Assembly (NCBI RefSeq): GCF_022919075.1
Contig: NZ_CP095078.1
Coordinates: 2,418,001 to 2,482,000, forward strand
DNA: 64,000 nucleotides
Source: Nocardioides sp. W7
GTDB lineage: Bacteria; Actinomycetota; Actinomycetes; Propionibacteriales; Nocardioidaceae
Reading direction: 5' to 3'
The notes under the pieces: model-generated
Told to the model about the DNA's origin: nothing
The model's database searches: none
The model's input: the letters and a program-made list of their open reading frames with translations, nothing else
Position numbers and translations under genes: made by a program
Shown: positions 34,185 through 43,600 of the stretch, one piece after another
Numbering within the stretch: position 1 is the stretch's first letter
How the letters are laid out: each line of letters opens with the position of its first letter

Positions 34185-36155
34185 ATGCCCGCCCCTGAGT
34201 CCGTCTTCCCCCGGCTCGAGCCGCTGCTCCCGTCGGTCTCGAAGCCGATCCAGTACGTCGGCGGCGAGCTGAACTCGACCGTCAAGGAGTGGGACTGCGC
34301 GCCGGCCGGCGAGACGGTCCGCTGGGCGCTGATGTACCCCGACGCCTACGAGGTCGGCCTGCCCAACCAGGGCGTCCAGATCCTCTACGAGGTGCTCAAC
34401 GAGCGGGACTGGATCGTCGCGGAGCGCACCTACTCGGTGTGGCCCGACATGGAGGCGGTCCTGCGCGCGGGCGACGAGCAGGGTCCGATCCCGCAGTTCA
34501 CGGTCGACGCCCACCGCCCGGTGCGCGCCTTCGACGTCTTCGGCCTGAGCTTCTCCACCGAGCTCGGCTACACCAACATGCTCAACGCGCTCGACCTGGC
34601 CGGCATCCCGCTGCATGCCGCCGACCGCACCGACGAGGACCCGATCGTGCTCGCGGGCGGGCACGCCGCGTTCAACCCCGAGCCGGTCGCCGTCTTCCTC
34701 GACGCCGCCGTCCTCGGCGACGGCGAGGAGGTCGTGCTCGCGATCTCCGAGGTGGTCCGCGACTGGAAGGCCGAGGGTCGACCCGCCGGCGTCATGCCCA
34801 CCCCCCGGGACGAGCTGCTGCGCCGGCTCGCCGTCAGCGGCAACATCTACGTCCCGCGCTTCCACGACGTGACGTACGCCGCCGACGGCTCCATCGAGGC
34901 CGTCGTCCCCAACGTTCCGGGCATCCCACACCGGGTGCGCAAGCACACCCTGATGGACCTCGACGCCTGGCCGTACCCCGCCAAGCCGCTGGTGCCGCTC
35001 GCCGAGACCGTGCATGAGCGGTTCTCCGTCGAGATCTTCCGCGGCTGCACGCGCGGCTGCCGGTTCTGCCAGGCCGGCATGATCACCCGCCCGGTCCGCG
35101 AGCGCTCGATCGAGACGATCGGCGACATGGTCGAGAACGGCATTCGCAAGTCCGGCTTCGAGGAGGTCGGGCTGCTCTCGCTCTCCAGCGCCGACCACAC
35201 CGAGATCGGCGAGATCGCCAAGGGCCTGGCCGACCGCTACGACGGCTCCAACGTCTCGCTGTCGCTGCCCTCGACCCGGGTCGACGCCTTCAACATCACC
35301 CTGGCCAACGAGTTCTCCCGCAACGGCCGGCGCTCCGGCCTGACCTTCGCGCCCGAGGGCGGCTCGGAGCGGATGCGCAAGGTGATCAACAAGATGGTCA
35401 CCGAAGAGGACCTGATCCGCACCGTCGCGACGGCGTACTCCCACGGCTGGCGGCAGGTGAAGCTCTACTTCATGGTCGGGCTGCCCACCGAGACCGACGA
35501 GGACGTGCTGCAGATCGCCGAGCTGGCGAAGAAGGTCATCGCCAAGGGCCGCGAGGTCTCCGGGCGCAACGACATCCGCTGCACGGTCTCCATCGGTGGC
35601 TTCGTGCCCAAGCCGCACACGCCGTTCCAGTGGGCCGCCCAGCTCGACGTCGAGACCACCGACTCGCGGCTCAAGCAGCTGCGCGACACGGTGCGCGAGG
35701 ACAAGAAGTACGGCCGGGCCATCGGGTTCCGCTACCACGACGGCAAGCCCGGGATCATCGAGGGACTGCTCTCGCGCGGGGACCGGCGGGTCGGCGCGGT
35801 CATCGAGCAGGTCTGGCGCGACGGCGGCCGCTTCGACGGCTGGAGCGAGCACTTCTCCTACGACCGCTGGATCGCGGCCACCGAGCAGGCGCTGGCCGGC
35901 ACGGGCGTCGATCTCGACTGGTACACCACCCGCGAGCGGGCGTACGACGAGGTGCTGCCCTGGGACCACCTCGACTCGGGCCTCGACAAGGACTGGCTCT
36001 GGGCCGACTGGGAGGACGCCGTCAACCCCGACTCGATCGACGTCGAGGACTGCCGTTGGACGCCCTGCTACGACTGCGGCGTCTGCCCGGAGATGAACAC
36101 CGAGATCCAGGTCGGCCCCACCGGCAAGCAGCTGCTGCCGCTCAGCGTGGTCTGA
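34185..36155 (+). CDS. TIGR03960 family B12-binding radical SAM protein
   Basis: A 656-residue iron-sulfur enzyme. The N-terminal part (residues 30-200) is a B12-binding-like Rossmann region (YPDAYEVGLPNQGVQILYEVLN). The radical SAM cluster ligands are C288, C292 and C295 (GCTRGCRFCQAG). The C-terminus has a further cysteine group (DCRWTPCYDCGVCPEM). In many bacteria this gene is adjacent to, or fused with, the TIGR03936/DUF2344 partner; here that partner is at 39575 with three other genes between. The reaction is not established; a role linked to ribosomal or tRNA modification is often guessed. Leader of about 28 bases after TACGAT. Confidence 0.9.
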   Translation: MPAPESVFPRLEPLLPSVSKPIQYVGGELNSTVKEWDCAPAGETVRWALMYPDAYEVGLPNQGVQILYEVLNERDWIVAERTYSVWPDMEAVLRAGDEQGPIPQFTVDAHRPVRAFDVFGLSFSTELGYTNMLNALDLAGIPLHAADRTDEDPIVLAGGHAAFNPEPVAVFLDAAVLGDGEEVVLAISEVVRDWKAEGRPAGVMPTPRDELLRRLAVSGNIYVPRFHDVTYAADGSIEAVVPNVPGIPHRVRKHTLMDLDAWPYPAKPLVPLAETVHERFSVEIFRGCTRGCRFCQAGMITRPVRERSIETIGDMVENGIRKSGFEEVGLLSLSSADHTEIGEIAKGLADRYDGSNVSLSLPSTRVDAFNITLANEFSRNGRRSGLTFAPEGGSERMRKVINKMVTEEDLIRTVATAYSHGWRQVKLYFMVGLPTETDEDVLQIAELAKKVIAKGREVSGRNDIRCTVSIGGFVPKPHTPFQWAAQLDVETTDSRLKQLRDTVREDKKYGRAIGFRYHDGKPGIIEGLLSRGDRRVGAVIEQVWRDGGRFDGWSEHFSYDRWIAATEQALAGTGVDLDWYTTRERAYDEVLPWDHLDSGLDKDWLWADWEDAVNPDSIDVEDCRWTPCYDCGVCPEMNTEIQVGPTGKQLLPLSVV

Positions 36156-36167
36156 GGCCGGCCAGCA

Positions 36168-36235
36168 CCCGTCGAGTGACATGAAGTGGCCCCCGGAGAA
36201 GCATCTCCAGGGGCCACTTCATGTCACTCGACGGG
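36168..36235. terminator. perfect 26-bp inverted repeat, probable bidirectional terminator
   Basis: The arms 36168-36193 and 36210-36235 are exact reverse complements over 26 bases (CCCGTCGAGTGACATGAAGT and the following GGCCCC in the left arm). The 16-base centre adds a GGAGA/TCTCC stem around AGCA after one mismatch. It sits between the converging stop codons of the radical SAM and DUF4190 genes. Such length with no mismatch is unusual for a simple terminator. Confidence 0.8.
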
Positions 36236-36244
36236 GCGGGGGCC

Positions 36245-37087
36245 TCAGCCCAGCCTCTCCGTGAGCTTGCTGCCGTCGATGCGGACCGCGACGCAGGCGA
36301 CGGCGTCGCCGACCTCCGGTGAGGTGTCCTGGGTCAGGCCGTAGATCGCGAAGCCGTCCGGGTTCAGGGTGTCGAGCAGGTCGGGGTCGACCAGGGCGCT
36401 GCAGTCGATGCCGGAGCTGGCGGACCCGGCCTGCTCGGTGGTGATCTCGGAGGTGGCGACAACCTCGCCGTCGTGCTCCTCGCTGCAGGAGACCTTGTCG
36501 ATGAGCCCGATGCTCTTGGAGTCGGCGTCGGTGAGCTCGTCGGCGTTGATGCACTGCCCGGTCTCGAGGTTGTCGATCGACTGCTCCTCGGCGAGGACCA
36601 CCAGGCCCACGATGCCCAGGGCCGACACGGCCATCATCACGATGCTGACGATGATGGCGGCGACCGCCAGGCCCTTGCCGTGGTTGCGGCCGTCCTTGCC
36701 GCGCACCAGGACGACGATCGCCAGCGCGATCGAGACCAGGCCGGCGACGAAGGTGCAGGCCAGGAAGGACAGCACCAGCGCGGCGATGGCCAGGCCCTTC
36801 GACGGCTGGTTCGCGCCGTTGCCGGCCGGACCGGTCGGGAAGGCGGACCCGCCGTACGGGTTGCCGTACGGCGGGGGCTGCTGCGGTGCGCCGTACGCCG
36901 GGGGCTGCTGGGGTGCGCCGTACGTCGGGGGCTGTTGGGGTGCGCCGTACGCCGGGGGCTGCTGCGGTGCGCCGTACGGCGGGGGCGGCGGCTGTGGTGC
37001 ACCGTAGGCCGGCGGCAGCGGAGGCGGTGTCGCGCCCTGCTCCTCCGGCGGCTCGGGGGTGCCGGGGTACTGCGGGGGCTGGGTCAC
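36245..37087 (-). CDS. DUF4190 protein with proline-rich repeats and a septum-formation-type domain
   Basis: A 280-residue membrane protein. Residues 1-95 are a disordered Pro/Gln/Tyr/Gly tail with about four nine-residue repeats of the type YGAPQQPPA. Two membrane helices follow (about 100-122, 138-165: IAALVLSFLACTFVAGLVSIAL and LAVAAIIVSIVMMAVSALGIVGL), forming the DUF4190 unit. The extracellular C-terminus (LETGQCINADEL, IDKVSCSEEHDGEVVA, DCSALVD, ACVAV) resembles the septum-formation domain with paired cysteines. The GTG start overlaps the MFS gene stop by four bases, so it may be co-translated. Function unknown. Confidence 0.75.
   Translation of the reverse strand: MTQPPQYPGTPEPPEEQGATPPPLPPAYGAPQPPPPPYGAPQQPPAYGAPQQPPTYGAPQQPPAYGAPQQPPPYGNPYGGSAFPTGPAGNGANQPSKGLAIAALVLSFLACTFVAGLVSIALAIVVLVRGKDGRNHGKGLAVAAIIVSIVMMAVSALGIVGLVVLAEEQSIDNLETGQCINADELTDADSKSIGLIDKVSCSEEHDGEVVATSEITTEQAGSASSGIDCSALVDPDLLDTLNPDGFAIYGLTQDTSPEVGDAVACVAVRIDGSKLTERLG
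36864..37000. repeat. 27-bp in-frame tandem repeat in the DUF4190 gene
   Basis: Units of 27 bases begin at 36864, 36891, 36918 and 36945 (CCGTACGCCGGGGGCTGCTG then GGGTGCG), with a fifth degenerate unit carrying a GGC expansion. Each encodes nine residues of the YGAPQQPPA type on the minus strand. Copy number is likely to vary between strains. Confidence 0.9.
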
Positions 37088-38334
37088 GAGTCCTCCGAAC
37101 GTGGGGTGGGCGAGTGAACGCTACCGCCCACCGCAGCCGGTGTCGGGAGCCCGGCCCCCGGTGCGAGCTCGTCCTCGATGTAGCGCGGCCGGGCCAGGCG
37201 GAGTCCGACGGCCAGTTGGGGCACGGTCAGCGCGGTCAGCACCAGCAGCGGGATCGTCCAGCCGCCGCTGAGGTCGTGCAGCAGGCCGATGCCGAACGGA
37301 CCGATGCCGGCGATCAGGTAGCCCGTCGCCTGCGTGAAGGCGGAGAGGGCCGCGGTGCCCTCGGCGGTCCGCGAGCGCAGGCCGATCAGGGTCAGGACGA
37401 GCGGGAAGGTGACGGTGCCGATGCCGACCAACACCGCCGCCGGCACCGCCAGATCGTGCGGCGACAGGAGGAGCAACAGGTAGCCGAGCGGGTAGCAGCC
37501 CATCACCGCCACCAGCATCGGCCGCGGGTCGCGACTGCGGCCCAGCATCGAGGGCAGCCACAGCGAGAACGGGATCGCGGTCGCGGCGAGCAGCCCGACC
37601 AGGATCCCGGCGGTCGCCGCCGAGTAGCCGCTGTCGCGCCACAGGGTCGCGAACCAGCCGAAGACGGCGTACGCCTGCAGGGACTGGAGCCCGAAGAAGC
37701 ACGCCATCGCCCAACCGAGCCGGGTGCGGCCGACGTCGACGAACCCGATCCGCCGCGGGGCCGGCTCGAGCGCTCGGTCGCGCGCGGCCAGGCCGATCCA
37801 GGGCAGGACGGCCAGCAGGGCGAGCACCGCCCAGGTGCCGAGCCCGGCGCGCCAGCCGCCGAAGGCGTCGGTGATCGGCACGGTGAGCACCAGCGCGGCG
37901 GTGAGGCCGACCGACAGCACCGTGGTGTACAGCGCGGTGAGCGGGCCGACCCGGTCCGGGTAGTGCAGCTTGACCAGGGAGGGCAGCAGCACGTTCGCCA
38001 CCGCCATCCCGGCCAGGGCCAGCCCCGAGAGCGCCAGGAAGACCGGCTCGCTCGAGGTCGCCGTACGCCCGGCGAGGCCGCCGACCAGGGCCAGGAGGGC
38101 GACGAGCGTCGTCCGGTGCACCCCGATCCGGCGGGCCGCGGCCGGCGCCAGGGCGCCGAAGCAGGCGAAGGCGAGGACGGGGAGCGAGGTCAGCAGTCCG
38201 GCAGCGGCCGGGGACATCCCCAGAGCGGCGCGCAGCTCGTCGAGGATCGGCCCGATGCTCACCGCCGCCGGGCGGAGGTTGAGGGAGAGGAGGACCAGTC
38301 CCACCAGGAACAGAGGGGCGGTACGACGGGTCAC
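37084..38334 (-). CDS. MFS transporter, CynX/NimT type
   Basis: A 416-residue permease with about twelve membrane helices. The opening MTRRTAPLFLVGLVLLSLNLRPAAVSIGPIL with the NLR motif in helix 1 is characteristic of CynX/NimT (cyanate or nitroimidazole) transporters; GVHRTTLVALLALVGGLAGR and GFVDVGRTRLGWAMACFFGLQSLQAYAVFGW follow. Substrate unknown. A GTG start at 38334 is chosen because CAGCAT lies just upstream; longer readings enter the divergent AlkZ-like gene. The stop overlaps the DUF4190 start. Confidence 0.82.
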   Translation of the reverse strand: MTRRTAPLFLVGLVLLSLNLRPAAVSIGPILDELRAALGMSPAAAGLLTSLPVLAFACFGALAPAAARRIGVHRTTLVALLALVGGLAGRTATSSEPVFLALSGLALAGMAVANVLLPSLVKLHYPDRVGPLTALYTTVLSVGLTAALVLTVPITDAFGGWRAGLGTWAVLALLAVLPWIGLAARDRALEPAPRRIGFVDVGRTRLGWAMACFFGLQSLQAYAVFGWFATLWRDSGYSAATAGILVGLLAATAIPFSLWLPSMLGRSRDPRPMLVAVMGCYPLGYLLLLLSPHDLAVPAAVLVGIGTVTFPLVLTLIGLRSRTAEGTAALSAFTQATGYLIAGIGPFGIGLLHDLSGGWTIPLLVLTALTVPQLAVGLRLARPRYIEDELAPGAGLPTPAAVGGSVHSPTPRSEDS

Positions 38335-38380
38335 CCACCCGATGCTGCCACTGGCCCGTGCCGCCGGTGATGATGGGTCC

Positions 38381-39565
38381 GTGCGGCACCTCCCCGACAG
38401 CGAGCGCCGGGCCCGGCTGGCCCGCCGGCACGGGCTCGCACCCGCGCACCGGCACCCGGACGTCCTGGCCGCCACGCGCGCGATGACGGTGCTGCACGCG
38501 ACCGAGGCGCCGTCGGTCCACCTGTCCCTGCACGCCCGGGTCGACGGGCTGAGCATCGCCGACGTCGACCGCGCGCTGTACGACGACCGCTCGCTGGTCA
38601 AGCAGCTCGCGATGCGGCGGACCCTGTTCGTCTTCCCGCGCGACCTGCTGCCGGCGGCGTGGGGGAGCGCCTCGGCGCGCGTCGCCCGGGCGCTCGGGAC
38701 CCGCCTCGCGAAGGACGCAGAGGCCGGCGGTCTGGCCGAGGACGGCGCGGCCTGGCTCGACGCGGCCCGGGCTGCGACCCTGGCCCGGCTCGCCGACGGT
38801 GCCGAGCTCTCCGCCGCGGAGCTGCGCGAGCAGATCCCCGAGCTGGCCGGTCGGGTCGACCTGGGCAGCGGGCGGTGGGGACAATCGGTCCCCGTCGCGC
38901 CCCGGGTCCTCGGGCAGCTGGGTGTCGAGGGCCGGATCGTGCGCGGTCGCAACGCCACCCACTGGCGCACCGCGCGGCCGCAGTGGACCTCGATGGCGGC
39001 CTGGCTCGGCGAGGTTCCCGACCCGCTGCCCGAGGCCGAGGGGTACGCCGAGCTGGTCCGGCGCTGGCTGCGCACCTTCGGCCCCGGCACCGAGGCCGAC
39101 CTGGTCTGGTGGCTCGGCTCGACCAAGACCGCCGTACGCTGCGCCCTCGTCGACGTCGCCGCCGTCGAGGTCGCGCTCGACGGCGGCGCGACCGGCTGGG
39201 TGCTGGCCGACGACGTCGACGCCGAGCCCGAGGTCGAGGTCGAGCCCTGGGCGGCGCTGCTGCCGGTCCTGGACCCGACGGTGATGGGGTGGAAGGGCCG
39301 TGACTTCTACCTCGGCGAGCACGGACCGCAGCTGTTCGACGCCAACGGCAACGCCGGCACCACCGCCTGGTGGGACGGCCGGGTGGTGGGCTGCTGGGTG
39401 CAGGACGGCGACGGGGTGGTCGTCGTACGGCTGCTGGAGGAGGTGCCCGCCGACGCCCGGGCCGCGCTCGAGGTCGAGGCGGAGCGGCTGACCGCCTGGC
39501 TGGCGGGCCACCGGGTGAGCACGGTGTACCCGTCGATGGCGATGAAGCAGGCCTCCGGGCCGTAG
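38381..39565 (+). CDS. AlkZ-like winged-helix DNA-binding protein (HTH_42)
   Basis: A 394-residue protein of the AlkZ/HTH_42 family. These proteins are built of tandem winged helices and include DNA glycosylases that unhook interstrand crosslinks. Visible family features are the N-terminal ARRHGLAP, a SVHLSLHARVDGLSIADVDRALYDDRSLVK region, RRTLFVFPRDLLP, LRTFGPGTEADLVWWLG and the ending WLAGHRVSTVYPSMAM. Glycosylase activity is inferred; I did not identify the catalytic Gln-x-Gln motif with certainty. The GTG at 38381 is divergent from the MFS gene with a 46-base gap. Its TAG stop is the start of the next gene's -10 box. Confidence 0.8.
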   Translation: MRHLPDSERRARLARRHGLAPAHRHPDVLAATRAMTVLHATEAPSVHLSLHARVDGLSIADVDRALYDDRSLVKQLAMRRTLFVFPRDLLPAAWGSASARVARALGTRLAKDAEAGGLAEDGAAWLDAARAATLARLADGAELSAAELREQIPELAGRVDLGSGRWGQSVPVAPRVLGQLGVEGRIVRGRNATHWRTARPQWTSMAAWLGEVPDPLPEAEGYAELVRRWLRTFGPGTEADLVWWLGSTKTAVRCALVDVAAVEVALDGGATGWVLADDVDAEPEVEVEPWAALLPVLDPTVMGWKGRDFYLGEHGPQLFDANGNAGTTAWWDGRVVGCWVQDGDGVVVVRLLEEVPADARAALEVEAERLTAWLAGHRVSTVYPSMAMKQASGP

Positions 39566-39568
39566 GGT
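39563..39568 (+). promoter_or_regulatory. -10 element TAGGGT overlapping the AlkZ-like stop codon
   Basis: The AlkZ-like TAG stop begins this box; six bases separate it from the GTG at 39575, so the downstream mRNA would be leaderless. Confidence 0.45.
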
Positions 39569-39574
39569 TGGCCG

Positions 39575-40288
39575 GTGCGCGAGCAACCCGAGCAGCAGGC
39601 CCCGCCGGTCCAACGACTCCGGATCCGGTACGCCAAGCGCGGCCGGCTCCGGTTCACCAGCCACCGCGACTTCAGCCGCGCCTTCGAGCGCGCGATCTTC
39701 CGCGCCCGGCTGCCGATGGCCTACTCGTCGGGCTTCAACCCGCACCCGCGGATCTCGTACGCCGGCGCCGCGCCGACCGGTTCGGCGAGCGAGGCCGAGT
39801 TCCTCGAGATCGGGCTCGCCCAGGTGGTCGACACCGCTGACGTGCACGCAGCGCTTGAGGAGGCGTTGCCCGACGGACTCGACGTGATCACCGTCGCGGT
39901 GTCGCCGGGCGGGTCGCTGAGCGACCTGCTGGAGGCGAGCCACTGGGTGCTCGACATCGACGCCGACCCGGCGGCCGCCGCTGCGGCGGTGGAGGCATTC
40001 CTCGCCGCGGAGTCCGTGAACGTCGAGCGGATGACGAAGAAGGGGCTGCGGGAGTTCGACTGCCGGGCAGCGGTGGTCCGCCTGGGCGCCGGCCCCCGCG
40101 ACGGGGGAGCGCGGCTCGACCTGGTGCTGCGACACGGCGTCCCCTCCGTACGACCCGACGACGTGCTCTCCGGGCTGCGCTCGGCGGCCGGTCTGGACGC
40201 CGGCCGGGCACCCCTGCTGACCCGGGTCGCCCAGGGTCCGCTCGGCGCGGACGGCACCGTCGGCGACCCGCTGGGGATGTCGGGTTAG
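39575..40288 (+). CDS. TIGR03936 family radical SAM-associated protein (DUF2344)
   Basis: A 237-residue protein of DUF2344. The opening LRIRYAKRGRLRFTSHRDFSRAFERAIFRARLPMAYSSGFNPHPRISYA is diagnostic, followed by SEAEFLEIGLA and the V-x-RMTKKGLREFD segment. It is the usual companion of TIGR03960 radical SAM proteins and often precedes rne or rng, as here. The function is unknown; conserved linkage suggests it assists the radical SAM enzyme or acts with RNase E or the large ribosomal subunit proteins. GTG start fits a -10 box six bases upstream. Confidence 0.92.
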   Translation: MREQPEQQAPPVQRLRIRYAKRGRLRFTSHRDFSRAFERAIFRARLPMAYSSGFNPHPRISYAGAAPTGSASEAEFLEIGLAQVVDTADVHAALEEALPDGLDVITVAVSPGGSLSDLLEASHWVLDIDADPAAAAAAVEAFLAAESVNVERMTKKGLREFDCRAAVVRLGAGPRDGGARLDLVLRHGVPSVRPDDVLSGLRSAAGLDAGRAPLLTRVAQGPLGADGTVGDPLGMSG

Positions 40289-40637
40289 CGGACAATCACG
40301 ACCTGTGTGCGATACTCGCCACGGTCGATGACGCGCGGAAGCCTCCGCCGGAACCGATCCGACGACGTTCTCGCCGGTCCCTGAGAGGGGGCGGCACGGC
40401 GGGTGCAGGTCGTCGCCAGACCGCGACGCGGCCCGGCAGACCTGGTGACAGCGGGTCCGCCACCGTCCCGGACAGGGGACAAGGCCCAGCGACCGCGGCA
40501 GGTGACGTATCGGCTCCCGGCGGCGCACATGCGGAGGGGGTCGCCGCCACCGCCAGGCTTTGCGCCGACGGCCCTGAGCTCGCGGGTCGCGGTGCACGAC
40601 ACCCGCCCCGCTCTGGGACGGGCCCGAGGAGCAGCAC
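40289..40637 (+). promoter_or_regulatory. long leader and promoter region of rne
   Basis: This 349-base gap holds no convincing gene. GATACT at 40311-40316 with CGGACA at 40289-40294 (16-base spacer) is a plausible promoter and would give a 5' leader of about 315 bases. RNase E leaders in other bacteria are the target of autoregulation; a long leader fits this, but no specific structure was identified. GAGGAGCAGCAC precedes the ATG. Confidence 0.5.
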
Positions 40638-43600
40638 ATGCCCGACGACATCCAGGTCGACACCACCACCGAGGCCCCCTCCGCTGAGGCTGGGGCCGAG
40701 GCGCCCGCCAAGAAGGCCGCGGCGAAGCGGCCCGCCAAGAAGGCCGCCGCCAAGAAGGCGCCGGCCAAGCGGACGGCCAAGAAGGCCGCCGCGGCCCCGG
40801 ACGATGCCGAGCTCCCGCTCGACGCGTCGCCGGCTGAGACCGCCGCCGAGCCGGCGAGCGATCCCGCGAGCGATCCGGGCGCCGCCGAGGCCGCTCCGGC
40901 GGCCAAGAAGACAGCCAAGAAGGCTGCGGCGAAGAAGGCACCGGCCAAGAAGGCCGCGACGAAGACCGCCGCCAAGCGGACCACCAAGAAGGCCGCCGCC
41001 GCGCCGAGCGCCGAGCCCGAGCCGGCTCCGGTGGCCGCGGACCCCGTGGTGCCCGCTGCCGAGCCGGTCGCCGAGCCCGAGCCCGCGGCCCCGGCCCCGG
41101 CCGGGATCGCCCCCCTGTTCCAGGCCCCCGAGGTCGCACCGACCCGCGCCCGCCGGACGCGCAAGACCGCGGCCAAGAAGGCCGTCCCGGAGCCCGTGGT
41201 CGAGGAGACCCCCGAGGCGCTCGAGGAGACCGACGAGCTCGTCGACGACGCGATCGTCGCCGCCGACGAGATCACCGAGGACGCCGCGGAGACGCCTGAC
41301 GCCGAGCCGACCGACACGCAGGACGCCGACGAGGACTCCGACGACGAAGGCGACGGCTCCGGCGGTGGCCGGCGACGTCGGCGCCGTGGCGGTCGACGCC
41401 GCCGCAAGGTCGGCGAGTCCGGCGGCGGCGAGTCCTCGGCTGACTCCGGCGACTCGACCGACGGAACGGGTGAGGAATCGGGCTCCGACTCCGACGGCCA
41501 GTCCGAGGGCGAGCAGGACGACTCGTCCGGCGAGGGCAGCAGCTCCCGCCGCCGGCGACGCCGTCGCCGCACGGGCGACGACGGGGGCGAGGCCGGCGAC
41601 GACCCGGAGAACACCGTCACCCGGGTCCGCAAGACGCGCAACGCCGAGGACGAGATCACCTCGCTGCACGGCTCGACCCGCCTCGAGGCCAAGAAGCAGC
41701 GCCGCCGCGAGGGCCGCGAGGCCGGTCGTCGCCGCGCGCCGATCGTGAGCGAGGCCGAGTTCCTGGCCCGCCGCGAGGCCGTCGACCGGGTCATGGTGAT
41801 CCGCCAACGCGACGAGCTGACCCAGATCGGCGTCCTCGAGGACAAGGTCCTCGTCGAGCACTACGTGGCCCGCGAGTCGCAGACCTCGCTGATCGGCAAC
41901 GTCTACCTCGGTCGGGTGCAGAACGTCCTGCCCTCCATGGAGGCGGCGTTCATCGACATCGGCAAGGGCCGCAACGCGGTCCTGTACGCCGGCGAGGTCA
42001 ACTGGTCGGCCCTCGGCCACAAGGACGGCCAGCCCCGCAAGATCGAGTCGGTGCTCTCCTCCGGCCAGTCGGTCCTCGTGCAGGTCTCCAAGGACCCGAT
42101 CGGGCACAAGGGTGCCCGGCTGACCAGCCAGGTCAGCCTGGCCGGACGGTTCCTGGTCTACGTGCCCGACGGCACCACCAGCGGCATCTCCCGCAAGCTC
42201 CCCGACAACGAGCGCACCCGCCTGAAGACGCTGCTGAAGGAGATCGTCCCGGGCTCCGCCGGCGTGATCGTCCGCACCGCGGCCGAAGGGGCCAGCGAGG
42301 ACGAGCTGACCCGCGACGTCGAGGTGCTCAAGGCTCGCTGGGAGGACATCGAGAAGCGGAGCAAGGGCGGTGCGCCCCAGCTCCTGTACGGCGAGCCCGA
42401 CCTGACCCTCAAGGTGGTCCGCGACCTGTTCACCGAGGACTTCGGCAAGCTCGTCATCCAGGGCGACGAGGCCTGGGAGACCGTCAGCACCTACGTCCAG
42501 CAGGTCGCCCCGGACCTCCAGGACCGCCTGGAGAAGTTCACCCCCGGCGAGAACGGCAAGGACGTCTTCGCGATCCACCGGATCGACGAGCAGATCGCCA
42601 AGGCGCTGGACCGTAAGGTGTGGCTGCCGTCCGGTGGCTCGCTGGTCATCGACCGCACCGAGGCGATGACCGTCGTCGACGTCAACACCGGCAAGTTCAC
42701 CGGCTCCGGCGGCAACCTCGAGGAGACGGTCACCAAGAACAACCTGGAGGCCGCCGAAGAGGTCGTCCGCCAGCTCCGGCTGCGCGACATCGGCGGCATC
42801 ATCGTCGTCGACTTCATCGACATGGTGCTGGAGTCCAACCGCGACCTGGTGCTCCGCCGTCTGGTCGAGTGCCTGGGGCGCGACCGCACCCGCCACCAGG
42901 TCGCCGAGGTCACCTCGCTCGGCCTGGTGCAGATGACCCGCAAGCGGATCGGCACCGGCCTTCTCGAGGCGTTCGGCGAGAACTGCGAGCACTGCCACGG
43001 CCGCGGCGTCGTCGTGCACGACCACCCGGTCGAGTCCGGCAACCGCGGCGACGACAGCGGCCCGAGCTCATCCGGCTCCGGCTCCGGTTCCGGCTCCAGC
43101 AGCAGTGGCCGCAGCGGCCGCCGTCGTGGCCGTGGCCGCGGTGGCGACGAGTCCGACGGCGACAGCAGGAGCGGCGCTCCGTCCGCCCCGCAGCTCAAGC
43201 CGCCGACGCCGGCGGACGTGGCCGCGATGGCTCGCCAGGAGCGCGCGGACCTCGACGACCTGACCGACGAGACCGTCGCCGAGCCGGCCGCCGAGCAGGC
43301 GGCGGAGGCCGTGGTCGAGCCCGAGGCCCCGAAGGTCGTGAGCCGCACCCGCGGTCGTCGCGGCGGCCGCGGCTCGAGCCAGGCCGAGCCGGTCACGGAG
43401 CCGGTCGCCGCGCCGGTCCTGCCCGAGACGACCCCCGAGCCCGAGACGACGCCCGAGCCCGACGCAGCGCCTGAGCTCGTCGCGGACGAGGTGCAGCCCG
43501 AGCCCGAGGCCCCGAAGGTCGTGAGCCGCACCCGCGGTCGTCGCGGCGGCCGCGGCTCGAGCCAGGCCGAGCCGGTCACCGCACCGGTCCTGCCCGACTC

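Noticed and set aside
37121..41845. A 1574-codon minus-strand open frame spanning the MFS, AlkZ-like, TIGR03936 and rne genes
   Set aside because: It crosses several well-supported genes in both orientations and has low-complexity translation; a by-product of high GC.
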